Positions 37,354-47,599 of a stretch of 64,000 nucleotides of DNA are shown one piece after another. Under the pieces are notes generated by a model. The model had not been told where the DNA came from and made no database searches. It saw only the letters and a list, made by a program, of their open reading frames with translations. The position numbers and the translations under genes are program-made. Source of the stretch: Manis javanica. Lineage: Eukaryota > Chordata > Mammalia > Pholidota > Manidae. The stretch covers positions 184,276,351 through 184,340,350 of the forward strand of contig NC_133156.1 of NCBI RefSeq assembly GCF_040802235.1, given 5' to 3'. Within the stretch, counting starts at the first letter, position 1. Each line of letters opens with the position of its first letter.

Positions 37354-37391
37354 CTGATTTTGATGCTGCTTTTGCTGTGTTTTGTGTGCTT

Positions 37392-38548
37392 AATTCAACA
37401 GAAACTTTAGCAGGGGATAACTGTTAGCAGAAATTTCTACTAGCTAATGGTTTTTATAAAAGGGGAGAGGGTAAGCTGGGAGGGGAGGATCAAATTAATC
37501 TCTGTACAGAGATTCTGAGTTATCTGTAGGGTCCTAATTGTTGTACTTAATGTTATTATCCTGGTGGGTTGGGAAACCCATGATGAAATGATGCCTTGAC
37601 CCCCAACCAGCCTTTCTCTGGATTCTTCTTGCTTAGTTACATATGCCTTTTTCCTGCCCTCTTGCTAACATGTGCCCAATGACATACTTCTAACCTGCTA
37701 ATATTTCTTGGAAGGTAAGCTCTCTTGCATTGATAATTGTCCTTTTGATTTAAAAGCCAGAGCACCCTGAGGCACCTCTACCTAGATAGAAATAGACTAG
37801 TATATTTACCCATGCAGTTTACTCCTTCTGCTTAAAGAACATTCTGATGGATTGATTCATTAAGCAGTCTTTGCTAACTTAGAAGACTGAAAACAAAATT
37901 CCAGGGCAACTCCAGCTGAAGGTGATTTTAATGATTTTGATTGTCTCCTCCCCTTAGAAAGTGCCTTCAGTATTCATATTTGGAGCGCTCTTGTGCTGTT
38001 TGAGTAGGTGTTTATGATGTAAATCATCAAGTAAACATGCATTTATCAAGCAGCCATGTTCTGCTTCAGGGGCAGAGGAGGCCCGTCCTCAGATACAAAG
38101 TATGGAGCAGATGACCACTGTTAGATCAAATTGAATTTGCCCCCAGACAGTATTTCTACATAATCCCAAACTGTCATGGTGTCTGTGGAGATGAGTGACT
38201 GGGTTTGTTTTCATTCCATCATGAACCAGGGCCAGGTAGAGCAGGTGTCAGTGCCTGGCCCTGCGAGCAGGAGCATCGCGTAGTCACGCTCAGTGTCTGT
38301 GTGCCTAACAACTTCATCTCCTTTCCTGCACATTGTGCCTATCTTGTTCCAAAATGTGAGACAGTGATTGGTTGTGTTCCAGTTTGTGTGCTGTTTCCTT
38401 GCCTGACTTTTCTTTTTCTGTTATTCCTTTTCCATTTTCAACATTTATTTTTTGGTCCCATAATGTTTCTGCCGCGGGTTGACCATTCGGTGTTCCAAGG
38501 AGAGTTGAGCTGACCTATGCATTAATTCTGCATTTTGTGCTTTTCTAG
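37392..38548 (+). other. AAK1: Sequence between the short-form end and the long-form exon
   Basis: No repeat recognised. Intronic for long-isoform transcripts. Acceptor at 38,547-38,548 (tgtgcttttctag) has a good pyrimidine tract. Confidence 0.7.
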
Positions 38549-39678
38549 GTCTCCAGAGAGAGCCCAATCCCTGTCCTGTAATAACTGTAGAGCACTTTAA
38601 AGAATCAACGGGTGTTAAAGGCCTTCCCTTGTATCCAGACTCCTCTGGAGTACCTGACACAAACACTCAGAACAATTTAGAATCTGACTACTTGGCCCGC
38701 GATGGCCCTTCAAGCAACAGCTCATTCCACAGCAGTGAAGAGGAAGGCACCGACCTCGAGGGGGACATGCTAGACTGCAGTGGGTCTCGACCTCTTCTCA
38801 TGGAGTCTGAAGAAGAGGATGAGAGCTGCAAGCCTCTGCAGGGGAAGCTGGGAGGTGCCATTCCATTCACTCAGCCTGAAGTCTCTACTGAGCAAGAAAA
38901 GGCAGTACAAGATGCAAGAAAGAACCAGTTCCAAGCCCTCATACAACTGACCACTGATGGTCTCAGTGAGCCAGATGTTTTTGCCACAGCCCCCTTCAGG
39001 AGCTCAAGAGTTCCAGCAGATGACATGGACATTTTCTCCAAAGCCCCGTTTGTCTCCAAGGGCAGTGTGGCTCCTTCCCAGCCAGAGGAAGCAGATGTGT
39101 TCTTGCGAGCTCCTTTTACCAAGAAGAAGAGCATAGAGGAGCTAGCAGTTTCCCAGAGCACCTCCCAGGAGTTGCCTGGACAGGCCAGTCACATCAGTCA
39201 GACAGATGACGTCCCTCTACTCGCAGGCCTTGACAGAGCAGTGTGTGCCTCGGTGCGAGCTCAGTATCCCATGGCTGGTTTTGTCCAACAATCTAAGCTC
39301 CCCTCCCATTCTGTACAAGCAGCAGACCATCTTGACAGCATCTCTCATAGGGGATCCTCCTTAGAATCAGGGGGTCATCCTAATGAGAGAAACAAAGCAC
39401 CTCAGCCCCAAAAAGAAGCTGTCTCAGGCCCTGTGGCTGCCAAACCATTCCGCCCCCAATCTTTATCCAAATATTCCCGTCACTATAGCCCAGAAGATGA
39501 GCCAAGTCCAGAAGTGCAGCCCATTGCTGCCTACAAAATTGTCTCGCAAACCAACAAGCAGTCAATAGCAGGCTCTGTTTCCATCACGTCCCTTTCCTCC
39601 AGGACTACGGAGCTGCCAGCTGCTGATCCTTTTGCTTTAGCACCCTTTCCTTCAAAATCAGGCAAGCAGAAACCTTAG
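38549..39678 (+). CDS. AAK1: AAK1 alternative terminal exon, long isoform
   Basis: The exon stays open for 375 codons in the frame set by the shared donor at 28,361 and ends in TAG. It begins LQREPNPCPVITVEHFKEST. It is acidic, Ser-rich and disordered, with an early acidic cluster (SSEEEGTDLEGDM, MESEEEDES). Four copies of a D-x-F-x-x-x-P-F motif occur: DVFATAPF (38,974), DIFSKAPF (39,028), DVFLRAPF (39,094) and DPFALAPF (39,625). Further on come KPFRPQSLSKYSRHYSPEDE and a Ser/Thr-rich SVSITSLSSRTT. A longer AAK1 splice form with extra clathrin-binding capacity has been described (AAK1L); I assign this exon to that form. The whole long tail in the window is 714 codons. An open frame of this length with an aligned acceptor cannot be chance. 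Confidence 0.93.
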
Positions 39679-40654
39679 GAGCAATACCTGAGCCTCAGGA
39701 CTGTCTTTACCCCACCCTCAACATCCACCACATCACTCCCAGCTGAGCCTTCCTAAGAAGAAATATGTCTGCTGTCAGTTAATATCTTCCAGTTCCATGG
39801 GTCAGATGGAACTTCTTCAGTCAACAAACTCAGTTGTGGTGATACTTAGTTGAAACCCCTTTAAGTTATGCTCAATTATTTTGTCTAAGTTGATTTCTGG
39901 ACTTCCAGGCATTTCCATCTCCACCTCCACCCAGAACTCTGCTTTTTTTTTGTTGGCCCAGAAACTGTTTAAATCCAGAAATACTTTACCCCAACCCCAA
40001 AGGGGCCACGTTATCGCTAGTTTTATTCCTACAGTTCCTGTTCTGAGTTACGTCCATTGAAGAATCAATATTAGTCCCTTCAGGACAAGATTTAATACTC
40101 TTGAAAAGAGGATATTTCTGGACAGAAATGCAAGATAAAAATCCTGCACATCAAAACAAAGTGTAATCCTGCAGACACTACTCATTTCCGTAAAACCAGC
40201 AGCTCTACGAGGATTCTCCGGATCTGTTTCTGAGCCTGTGCTAGCCAGGGTGGCCCTCATGCATGGGTGTCTTGTGAGTGTGTAACGTCTGTCAGATCCT
40301 TTCCTGTGTAGAAATGCAAACCGATGAGATATCTGTTCTCATGTCTAATACTGTTGAGCCTTCCCCACATCCACACTTTAAAGTACTGTGAGTGCAAAGG
40401 TGTGTGTGTGTGCACAGGAAGCACTTTTCCTTTAGGTAAATCCTGTCCCACCATGCCTACCTCCACAGTCACTCATTTACTGGCATGTCTTCTGACCTAA
40501 CTGACTTGAACCCTTTGTTTAGTTCTTTCCTCATGGCAAGACTGAATTCATTGGAAGGTGTAGAAAAATACAGCTGGAGCTGAGGTTTCAGGGTAGATAT
40601 TTTTTTCCTCCAGAATTGCTGTTTTCTTTTAACAAATTCCATTTACATGATCTT

Positions 40655-40718
40655 AGAAAATTAATTATCCTTATACATTTTCTCTGAGAAAATTAATTAT
40701 CCTTATACATTTTCCTCT
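40655..40718 (+). repeat. 32-nt tandem direct repeat
   Basis: Two adjacent units beginning AGAAAATTAATTATCC and differing only near their ends. Absence of interruption suggests a recent slippage duplication. Confidence 0.95.
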
Positions 40719-43700
40719 CAGAACAACAGAAAAGGGCATATTGTTACAGTCCAGCCACTGAGTATGAGGTCTTAGTAGTTTTAAAAATTACTTTGAAAAC
40801 TTGAGGCCTGAGCACTCCATGCTGTCATATGGAATTCATTAATCATGAGACTAGGCTATAAACTATGTTTGCTTGTTTATTTTTTCCAAATCGTTGCCAT
40901 CTTCCTCCTCTATTGCCTCTTGAGGAAATAGAAGTCTGAAATACGTAAATAAGTTTGTCTGGGAGAATGGGAAAGAGCTGAATTAGCTAGCCATTAAATC
41001 CTTTAATTCTTTGTCCTCTTTAGATGTTGAAGTAGACCAGACAGGTGACTGACTTGTGTATTTGAAATGTCTTCTATTTCTGGAAAGATCTGACTCATTC
41101 CTGGCTGTTTTCTTGCCCTTTATTATTCGTGCCTTAAAATTGCATCTCAATAGGAAGATTTCTGCTGAGGGAAGTCAACTTAATGGAAAGAGTTGCTGCA
41201 CCATGTTTCAACTTGAAAGCTTCCTTTCACTTGTGGCAAATGTTAGTGATTTCTTCATTAGCTGGAGAACTTGGGAGAGTGGCTCACCAAACCAGGGTAA
41301 TGATTTAAGAATTATTGGAAATTCCTCCAAGAATCAAGCCTGAATGCCAGACTGTACTGCAGTTGATTAGGTGTCATAGTCTTTAAATTAGAAGTTCAGG
41401 GATCTTGGCAATGAAATATGAATAACTATTTTTCAAGACTTTTTATAGTGCAGTCTCCACCTATTTCAAATGTCCAGGTTAAAAGGTAAATTTAATTAAT
41501 TGGCATTGCATCAGGGCTACCAGCAATGGTTTCCAACTCAGGTTTTAACTGTCAGTCTTGCACTTTGGCAGATGATAACGGTTCATTCTAAGAGTTTGCT
41601 TTTCTTCCAGTGATCGTTTCTGATTTTTCTGTGTAACAGTGGTTTCAAATCATCTTTCCAGTTGAGTGAATAGTTTGGGCTAATGCATATGGAACTTTGT
41701 ACCCCAAACTCTTCCTTTGGCCATTAGCGATTAAAGCCCTCAAAGACAAGAGCTAAGAGTATAGGAATATTCTGGGAGAGTTCTCAGCCAAATCAGAAAC
41801 TCTAAAAAGTGGAAGGGCATTCCAATTCACTCTTTCAGATATTCAAGTTTACCTCTCTAACAGCTCTGCAAAATCTCTTTCCTTTGGTTATTTAATCACT
41901 CCCTCCTAAACAGGTAACCATTTTAGTTCTCAAGGTAAAATCAATAAAACAATGTTGATTTTATTACAGAATTGAATCATTTGTTAAACTTGGGCCTTAA
42001 CCCCTTTTCATTCTCACTGAAGACCTATGATGGGTAGAGATTCTAAATACCTTCTTTGGATAGGAAATGAATATAAACATATGCAAATTACCTTTGCATT
42101 TTTCTTATTGGGTTATGCATGAAAATATTTGTTGGATTACATTAGTTATTAACTAGTAATAAATGAATTCTGCACTGATCTTTTGATCATATAGGGTAAG
42201 TGCATCATGTAAACATAAAATGTGTTTGCCAGAGGCCATCCTGAACCTGGAAATCTGGAAAATTGAGTTTTAAGGGAATTAGGAGTGCCCCGGGTGGCTT
42301 TGGATTAGTAGCAAATGGATGTTGCAACAATTATACTTACTACAGCAGGTTAACTTTAAAGAGAAAAAGAACATATATAGTCAACAAAATACTACACTTG
42401 TTTTAGTTTGTTTTATGCATTATTTGCTTTTGCTTTACACATCTAAAAGGGAACACAGGAACTCTTGACCTTTGGTTGCAGTGGAGTGCAATGAGCCAGA
42501 ATGTGTTTAGATGTAAAGCATTGAGCCGCACTGTGCACTGATGAGCTCTTAAAGAAGCCATGTTAACTGGCTAATAGACACTACTGACTTAATGAAGTTA
42601 TCTTATGTGTGGTGAAAAAATATTTAACATATCTGTATGTTGGGCTCACAGACAGCCCTTTTGCTCCAAATCTCTATTAGATAGGAAAATGGAATGAACA
42701 GAATTTCATGCTGAGGCACATGCTGGGCAGGACCTAAGAGAATCTAGGTGATAAACTCTTATCATTTTGAGCCCACTTGTTGAATTGAAAACCTCATATG
42801 TATGGACTATTGTGTATGTGTTCACATGCCCATGTTAGGTCTGAGTTTAATTTGGTAACCAAGATTTCTTTATAAACTTTAAAGAAAAATATCAGTATCT
42901 TATTGACCTATTATTTATTGAATAGGTTTTTGAATATGTACATCAGTGATTTCAACTCTTTTGGGGATATTTCACTGACTCATAACAGTTTTATTTAAAA
43001 ATAAGTGTAATCACCAGAGTGATCTGACAGTAGAAATTCAATCATGCTATATTTGCTTCCATAAAGAAGAGTCATCAGAACATAGATCACATAGTATGTA
43101 TGCATTATCTCAAATAGGAAAATTTATAGGAAATGAGAAGGGTGAGATCTCACTCACTCTCTAGCAGGAAGGCTATAACTTCAATGGAGTCATTTGGGTC
43201 CCTTTAATGGGAATTGAAATGGGAAAACACATGCCAGTCAACTATGGAGTGGCTGCTGGTCACACAGATGCAGTTTTATCCAAGAAATTTGGAACCAGGA
43301 TTATTCTGATGAAAGGTACACGAGAGCCTCTTAAAAGATTGCAGCTCCCAAGGAGGCAGGAGCACCCTGTAAATGCCTGCTGCCACCCAAGTTCTAATCC
43401 TCCAAGCTTGCCTGATGGAGTAAACAGATGATTTTAACAGAATCATGTAATTTAAATTTAGTTTTTCCAATGCCTTTGTCAACTACTATTCGTAGTTTTT
43501 TTGTTTTTTTTAAACCACCAGAACACTTGCAGACTTGTGAAGTTTTAAGGAAGGATATCAAATGCTTGAAAATAAAAGTAGTGCCTGGTTGGGAATTGTT
43601 TTTGTGTTCTTTTGCTACAAAATATATTTGCTAGTTTGCTGAAAACTGGGTACCTCAGCTTAGATGTAAGAATCCACACTGGCAGTGTCTGGACTTCCAG

Positions 43701-45358
43701 TATGCCACCTTGCCCTCTGATTTCCCAGTTCTGCCTGCCTCAATTTGCACCTTGACCTTCACTAGGAAACAGGTGTCCCACAGGCCTCCCCTATGGGGTA
43801 TCCCAACATTGTTTTAATTGCCAGACACAGCTCTTCCCTGCGTCTTCTATACTCTGCAGGTCTTCCTGGCTCACCTTCCTTGTTCCTGTTCCCACTCCAT
43901 TTCCTCACTTGACATTCTGCTATTATGACCATACCAATAAGTGGATGATGAGAGGTATGATTGAATGATCATGTTCACAATTTGCCTCCCTTGTTACTGT
44001 AAACGGTTTCCTCTTAACTTTCAGTCAGGCTGTGATAATCTCACCACACTGGAATAATTCCAAATAAGAATGAAATGGCCCACCTTCCCCATTTCTTATG
44101 GACTAAAAGAAGGGATGAAGAAAGGTTGGCAGAAGCCCAGCCTTCCTCTGTGGAGACACAACCCAAAGGCACCTCTCCACTTTGATCTAACACAAGCCCA
44201 GCGTGCCCTAGAATGCAGGGGCATTTATGTGTGAAGGAACTCTAGAATAGCTGGTGAAAATAGCTAAATGTTAACCAGCACACTGGTGGCTTAGTCCAGC
44301 ATCCCCATAACTTGTAATTGCATCAGAAACTTAGTTTGAGCTACTTCCCAACCATCTCAATATGTGTGACACTGTTTGAGTTTATAGTAACAATGTTTCA
44401 TTGTTGAAATTAAGTCAGTGTTATCTGCATTGCATTGTAATAGAACCATATATACATATTAAAGGGATCTGTTTGATTCCTTTGGGCAAGGAATTGCAGA
44501 AATGGTTTTTACCAATGTGGTTAAAGTAAGACTTTGGGAATGAGAAGACAATGTAGCCTTTTCACTCAGAAATGGAAGTCAGTTGTATTCTCTGAGTCTA
44601 CCAAAGACTCCTGTTTTGGAATGTAAATGGAGTATGTGTATGTATGTATGTGCGCATCCCCATGCTTTTTGCCATGGTGTTAACACCTCCTAATGAAGGT
44701 ATCCAAAGAATACCAAGAAATAATAGTAAATATTTGGGATGAGTAAACTCAGTTCCTTTTGCCAAGAACTCTGAGTTAGAATTGGAGTTGCTTATAAAGG
44801 TGGGAAAAATCAGCCATTGCCTTAGTTTCATTTTCACAGTAAGCATGCCCTTCTCATCCACAAGGATGAAACTGAGTAAGGACTGACCTGAACCCTTGGT
44901 TTATGTGTGGTGTTGAGAGGACAGTAGTGACCAGAACACCACAAGGCCTGCAAAGGTGTTCTTTGAAAGAGGGAACATTTAACATCACTTTTTAAGGGAT
45001 ACAAACCAAATAAAGGCCAAGGACCATGCTCATTCCATGGAGAAGAGGTGAACTTCCTCTGCTGACTGTATTTTGAGTTGACCAAATGAGGAGGTCAACC
45101 CAGCTGTAAGGAGTACAGAGGTCATCAGACCTCAGGAAACAATAGTGCATGTGATCTCAAGGGCTGTGAACACGGGAAAGGAAGGGAAGAAGACATTTAT
45201 AAGGTCAATCAGAACAGTTTTGCAATACCTCTTATTTGCAGACTATTGGATTTATGTTATTGCACTCTTTGTGTGATGTATCTTATGTATCTGGTAGTTT
45301 TTATGAATTGTTTTGAGTTGTAAACTCCTATACACTTTATTAAAATGGACCTAATTAA

Positions 45359-45364
45359 AATAAA
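45359..45364 (+). terminator. AAK1: Candidate poly(A) signal, AAK1 long isoform
   Basis: AATAAA with T-rich downstream sequence (tttgtattatttcttt) and upstream TGTA elements. Transposable elements resume just after it (45,735), which supports it as the end of the constrained transcript. Confidence 0.55.
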
Positions 45365-45385
45365 TGATTTACACTTTGTATTATT

Positions 45386-47599
45386 TCTTTAGTCAGATCT
45401 TTGTAGGAGTGGGAACTCCATAAGCACCTTTCACTTAGTACCAAGCATAGTTTCATATTTTTAAGTTTCAAAGAACAATTTTTGGTTGGTTGGTTGGTTA
45501 GTTTCCAGTGCTAGTATTGTTACTTCCTGAGACTGACTTTCCATTCTAGATGTTATGTGGAAACATAAATGAAATTAGTATAAAAGAATGGGTCCATAAT
45601 GACTGAGCTGGAAAAAAACAAAGCAGAGGTCCTGCTATGTAAACTCTCCCTGACTTTCTAAAATACGTTACCTGAATGTGACCTGTATCAATACGCAGTC
45701 TTTAAAAAAAAACCTTAAGACAGTATCATTTGACAGTGACTGCAATGGGGTGTGGGGGGGACTCGATAATATGGGTGAATGTAGTAACCACATTGTTTTT
45801 CATGTGAAGCCTTCATAAGAGTATATCAATAAATAATACCTTAATTTAAAAAGAAATAAAAACAATTTGCATAAGAAACTAAGTGAAAAAATACTGGGGG
45901 GAAATGGATTATACCTATGAATTTTGAAATCTGTACTGTGGGAGAGAATACACCAGCCTATTTCCTCCAAATTTGAGAAAATAACAGTAATATTTGTACT
46001 CAGTGAGCTTGAATCCATGATTCAGGGAGAATCGGTAATGGGCTGAATTCAGAGCTGGTGTTCAAAGAAGATACAGGGATCCAAAGAGGTGGGGCATAAT
46101 CTGCATGAGTAAAACCAAAGTTGCCTACTTCTGCAAATTTATTTAAGATCTGATTCATCTATCTATCTTTAAAAATAAAGTTATTTTTTTAACCCTAGGT
46201 CTGTGTGAAATTCTTAAGCTTTTTGTATTTCAAGTTATCATTAACCAAAAGCAGTCTGTTTTACGCGGGACTGGGCTGCCCTTTCAGATGCATCACCCGC
46301 ACTGTGATGCGGGAGTCAGCCAGTGGGGACAGAGCTCACCTGTGGTGACTTGGCTGTGCCTTCCTTATATGGAAAGCCAGAGTCAGAAGCCCCAGCTCCC
46401 ACTCTGTTCACATTCACCCTCTGGTGGCTCACTTTTGCCAGCCTTGGCACTGGTTGGTAAGAGGCCAACTAGGGAGGAGTTACCTTTATGTTGCCCCCTA
46501 GCTGAGAACCAAGTGGGAGAAAGTAAGACCCAGGGAAAAGTCATGATCAGATGGTTTAGACCCATTTCTCTGGATTTGGAGACAAAATTTTCCCCTTCCA
46601 TCTTGTGTATTTTTCCTTGACCTTATTTTTCCTTATACCTGAGTAGTAAGATCTAGAGGGCTAATGTTAGTATGTCAGCTTACACGGGAGGAGACTAATT
46701 CTTCAGTCTGCTTTTACATAAGCTCAGCCTAGAAGACCAGAAGGAGTCCAAGTATTCCCTTCAGAAAGTGGCCTGGCTCTCTAGTGCTAAGGTTTTGGGA
46801 CTAAGACCATCGCTAGATATGGAATTTCCAAAGTCAGAAGTGAATGTGGGGAAAATGGAATCTGACCAGGAGTCCCGCCTGGCCTTAATAGCACCCACTG
46901 TGAATATAATAAGAACATGTTTACATATTTATGGGATGTTTACTGGCTGCAGAGCCACTGTCAGTCACAGATTTCCAGTCCAGGGTAGGGGTGGAGAGGA
47001 AGTACCCATTCCCTCCTCCCCTCCATTCCTGGTAAGTAAGTGGTCAGGCACCCGCCAGTCACCGGGGACCTGCCCACAGAGTTTTCTGCCCAGAGGTGGG
47101 GGAAGAAATCAAAGCAGCCAGGGTTTGGAGCAGGGAGTGCAGCTGTGGGAGAGCTTGTGAGCCATGTTCAAGGGGGTCCTGGGCAGTGCCAGAGAGACCA
47201 ACTGATGCAAGCAGGGAGAGATTGAGCTATGAAAATAAACCCTTTAATTTCCAACCTTTCGCCCTTGTCTTCCTTTAGTCAGCAAATTCATAGAGAACTT
47301 GACAAGAGCTGGGAACCCCCTCCTCCCAGAGCTACAGTGAAATTAGTAGTTCTACCAGATCTTCCAAGCCTCATTCAGGTTTTTGAGCAAGACCTTTGAC
47401 CCCAAGGACATACTTTGTTTTACACTCTTTAGAGAAACCTTAATTTATATGAGGGGAATTTCTCACAGTTTTCTCATAGAGCAACCAAAAGTTAAATATA
47501 AACTCTCACCCTTTTAGTTTATAGTGAAGTTACTGGTAGAAACAATCAGTTCAAGTAAAACTCAAAGCAGCCAAAACTGAATAATGTTAAAAATTGATG
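45386..47599. other. Intergenic: L1 tail scrap plus a GC-richer unique block
   Basis: Contains an L1 3' scrap at 45,735-45,850. 46,260-47,280 is somewhat GC-rich, unique-looking and has overlapping 110- and 130-codon open frames with no recognisable domain, so no gene is called. Confidence 0.6.
45735..45850 (+). mobile_element. L1 3'-terminal fragment, sense
   Basis: 'gacagtgactgcaatggggt', 'ggactcgataatatgggtga' and 'tatcaataaataatacctta' parallel the tails of the L1s at 18.0 and 54.3 kb. About 115 nt, 5'-truncated. Confidence 0.75.

Larger units (their letters stand above)
29371..37375 (+). other. AAK1: AAK1 3' UTR, short isoform (about 8 kb)
   Basis: The sequence downstream of the TAG is AT-rich and almost free of transposable elements for 8 kb (one MIR-like piece at about 31,920-32,110), in contrast to the repeat-rich introns. 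Human AAK1 is known to have a very long 3' UTR. Possible internal poly(A) signals lie at 30,744-30,753 and 34,218-34,223; the best is at 37,348. It carries a GCACTTTA (31,026) and a GCACTTTG (31,079), miR-17-family seed matches, and Pumilio-type TGTANATA sites near 33,272 and 37,273. The extent is inferred, not proven by transcripts. Confidence 0.7.
1..45385 (+). other. AAK1: AAK1 gene, 3' half (locus span)
   Basis: Ten coding exons joined by GT/AG introns read in one frame and match the C-terminal tail of AP2-associated kinase 1. This is a Ser/Thr kinase of the NAK (numb-associated kinase) family that phosphorylates the AP2 mu2 subunit and regulates clathrin-mediated endocytosis. The kinase domain lies upstream of the window. 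The first exon here contains TPPSSPK and RRILSD, which fit phosphosites I recall as human T620/S623/S624 and S637. That places its first residue near 593, and the 369 codons to the short stop then give 961 residues, the human length. Two alternative 3' ends are visible. The end coordinate is the last candidate cleavage region and is an inference. Confidence 0.93.
39679..45385 (+). other. AAK1: AAK1 3' UTR, long isoform (about 5.7 kb)
   Basis: Repeat-free AT-rich sequence from the TAG to a poly(A) signal at 45,359. Holds a 32-nt tandem duplication (40,655-40,718), a let-7-type CTACCTC (40,457) and a further AATAAA at 41,942. Open frames here (for example near 41.1 and 43.2 kb) are short and unrecognisable. 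Extent inferred. Confidence 0.6.

Noticed and set aside
43207-43431. 74-codon open frame in the long AAK1 3' UTR
   Set aside because: Low-complexity, no homology recognised and located far downstream of a strong stop.
46288-47160. Overlapping 110- and 130-codon open frames in a GC-richer intergenic block
   Set aside because: No recognisable domain, no clear splice structure or promoter, and overlapping frames of similar length on the same stretch are expected by chance.
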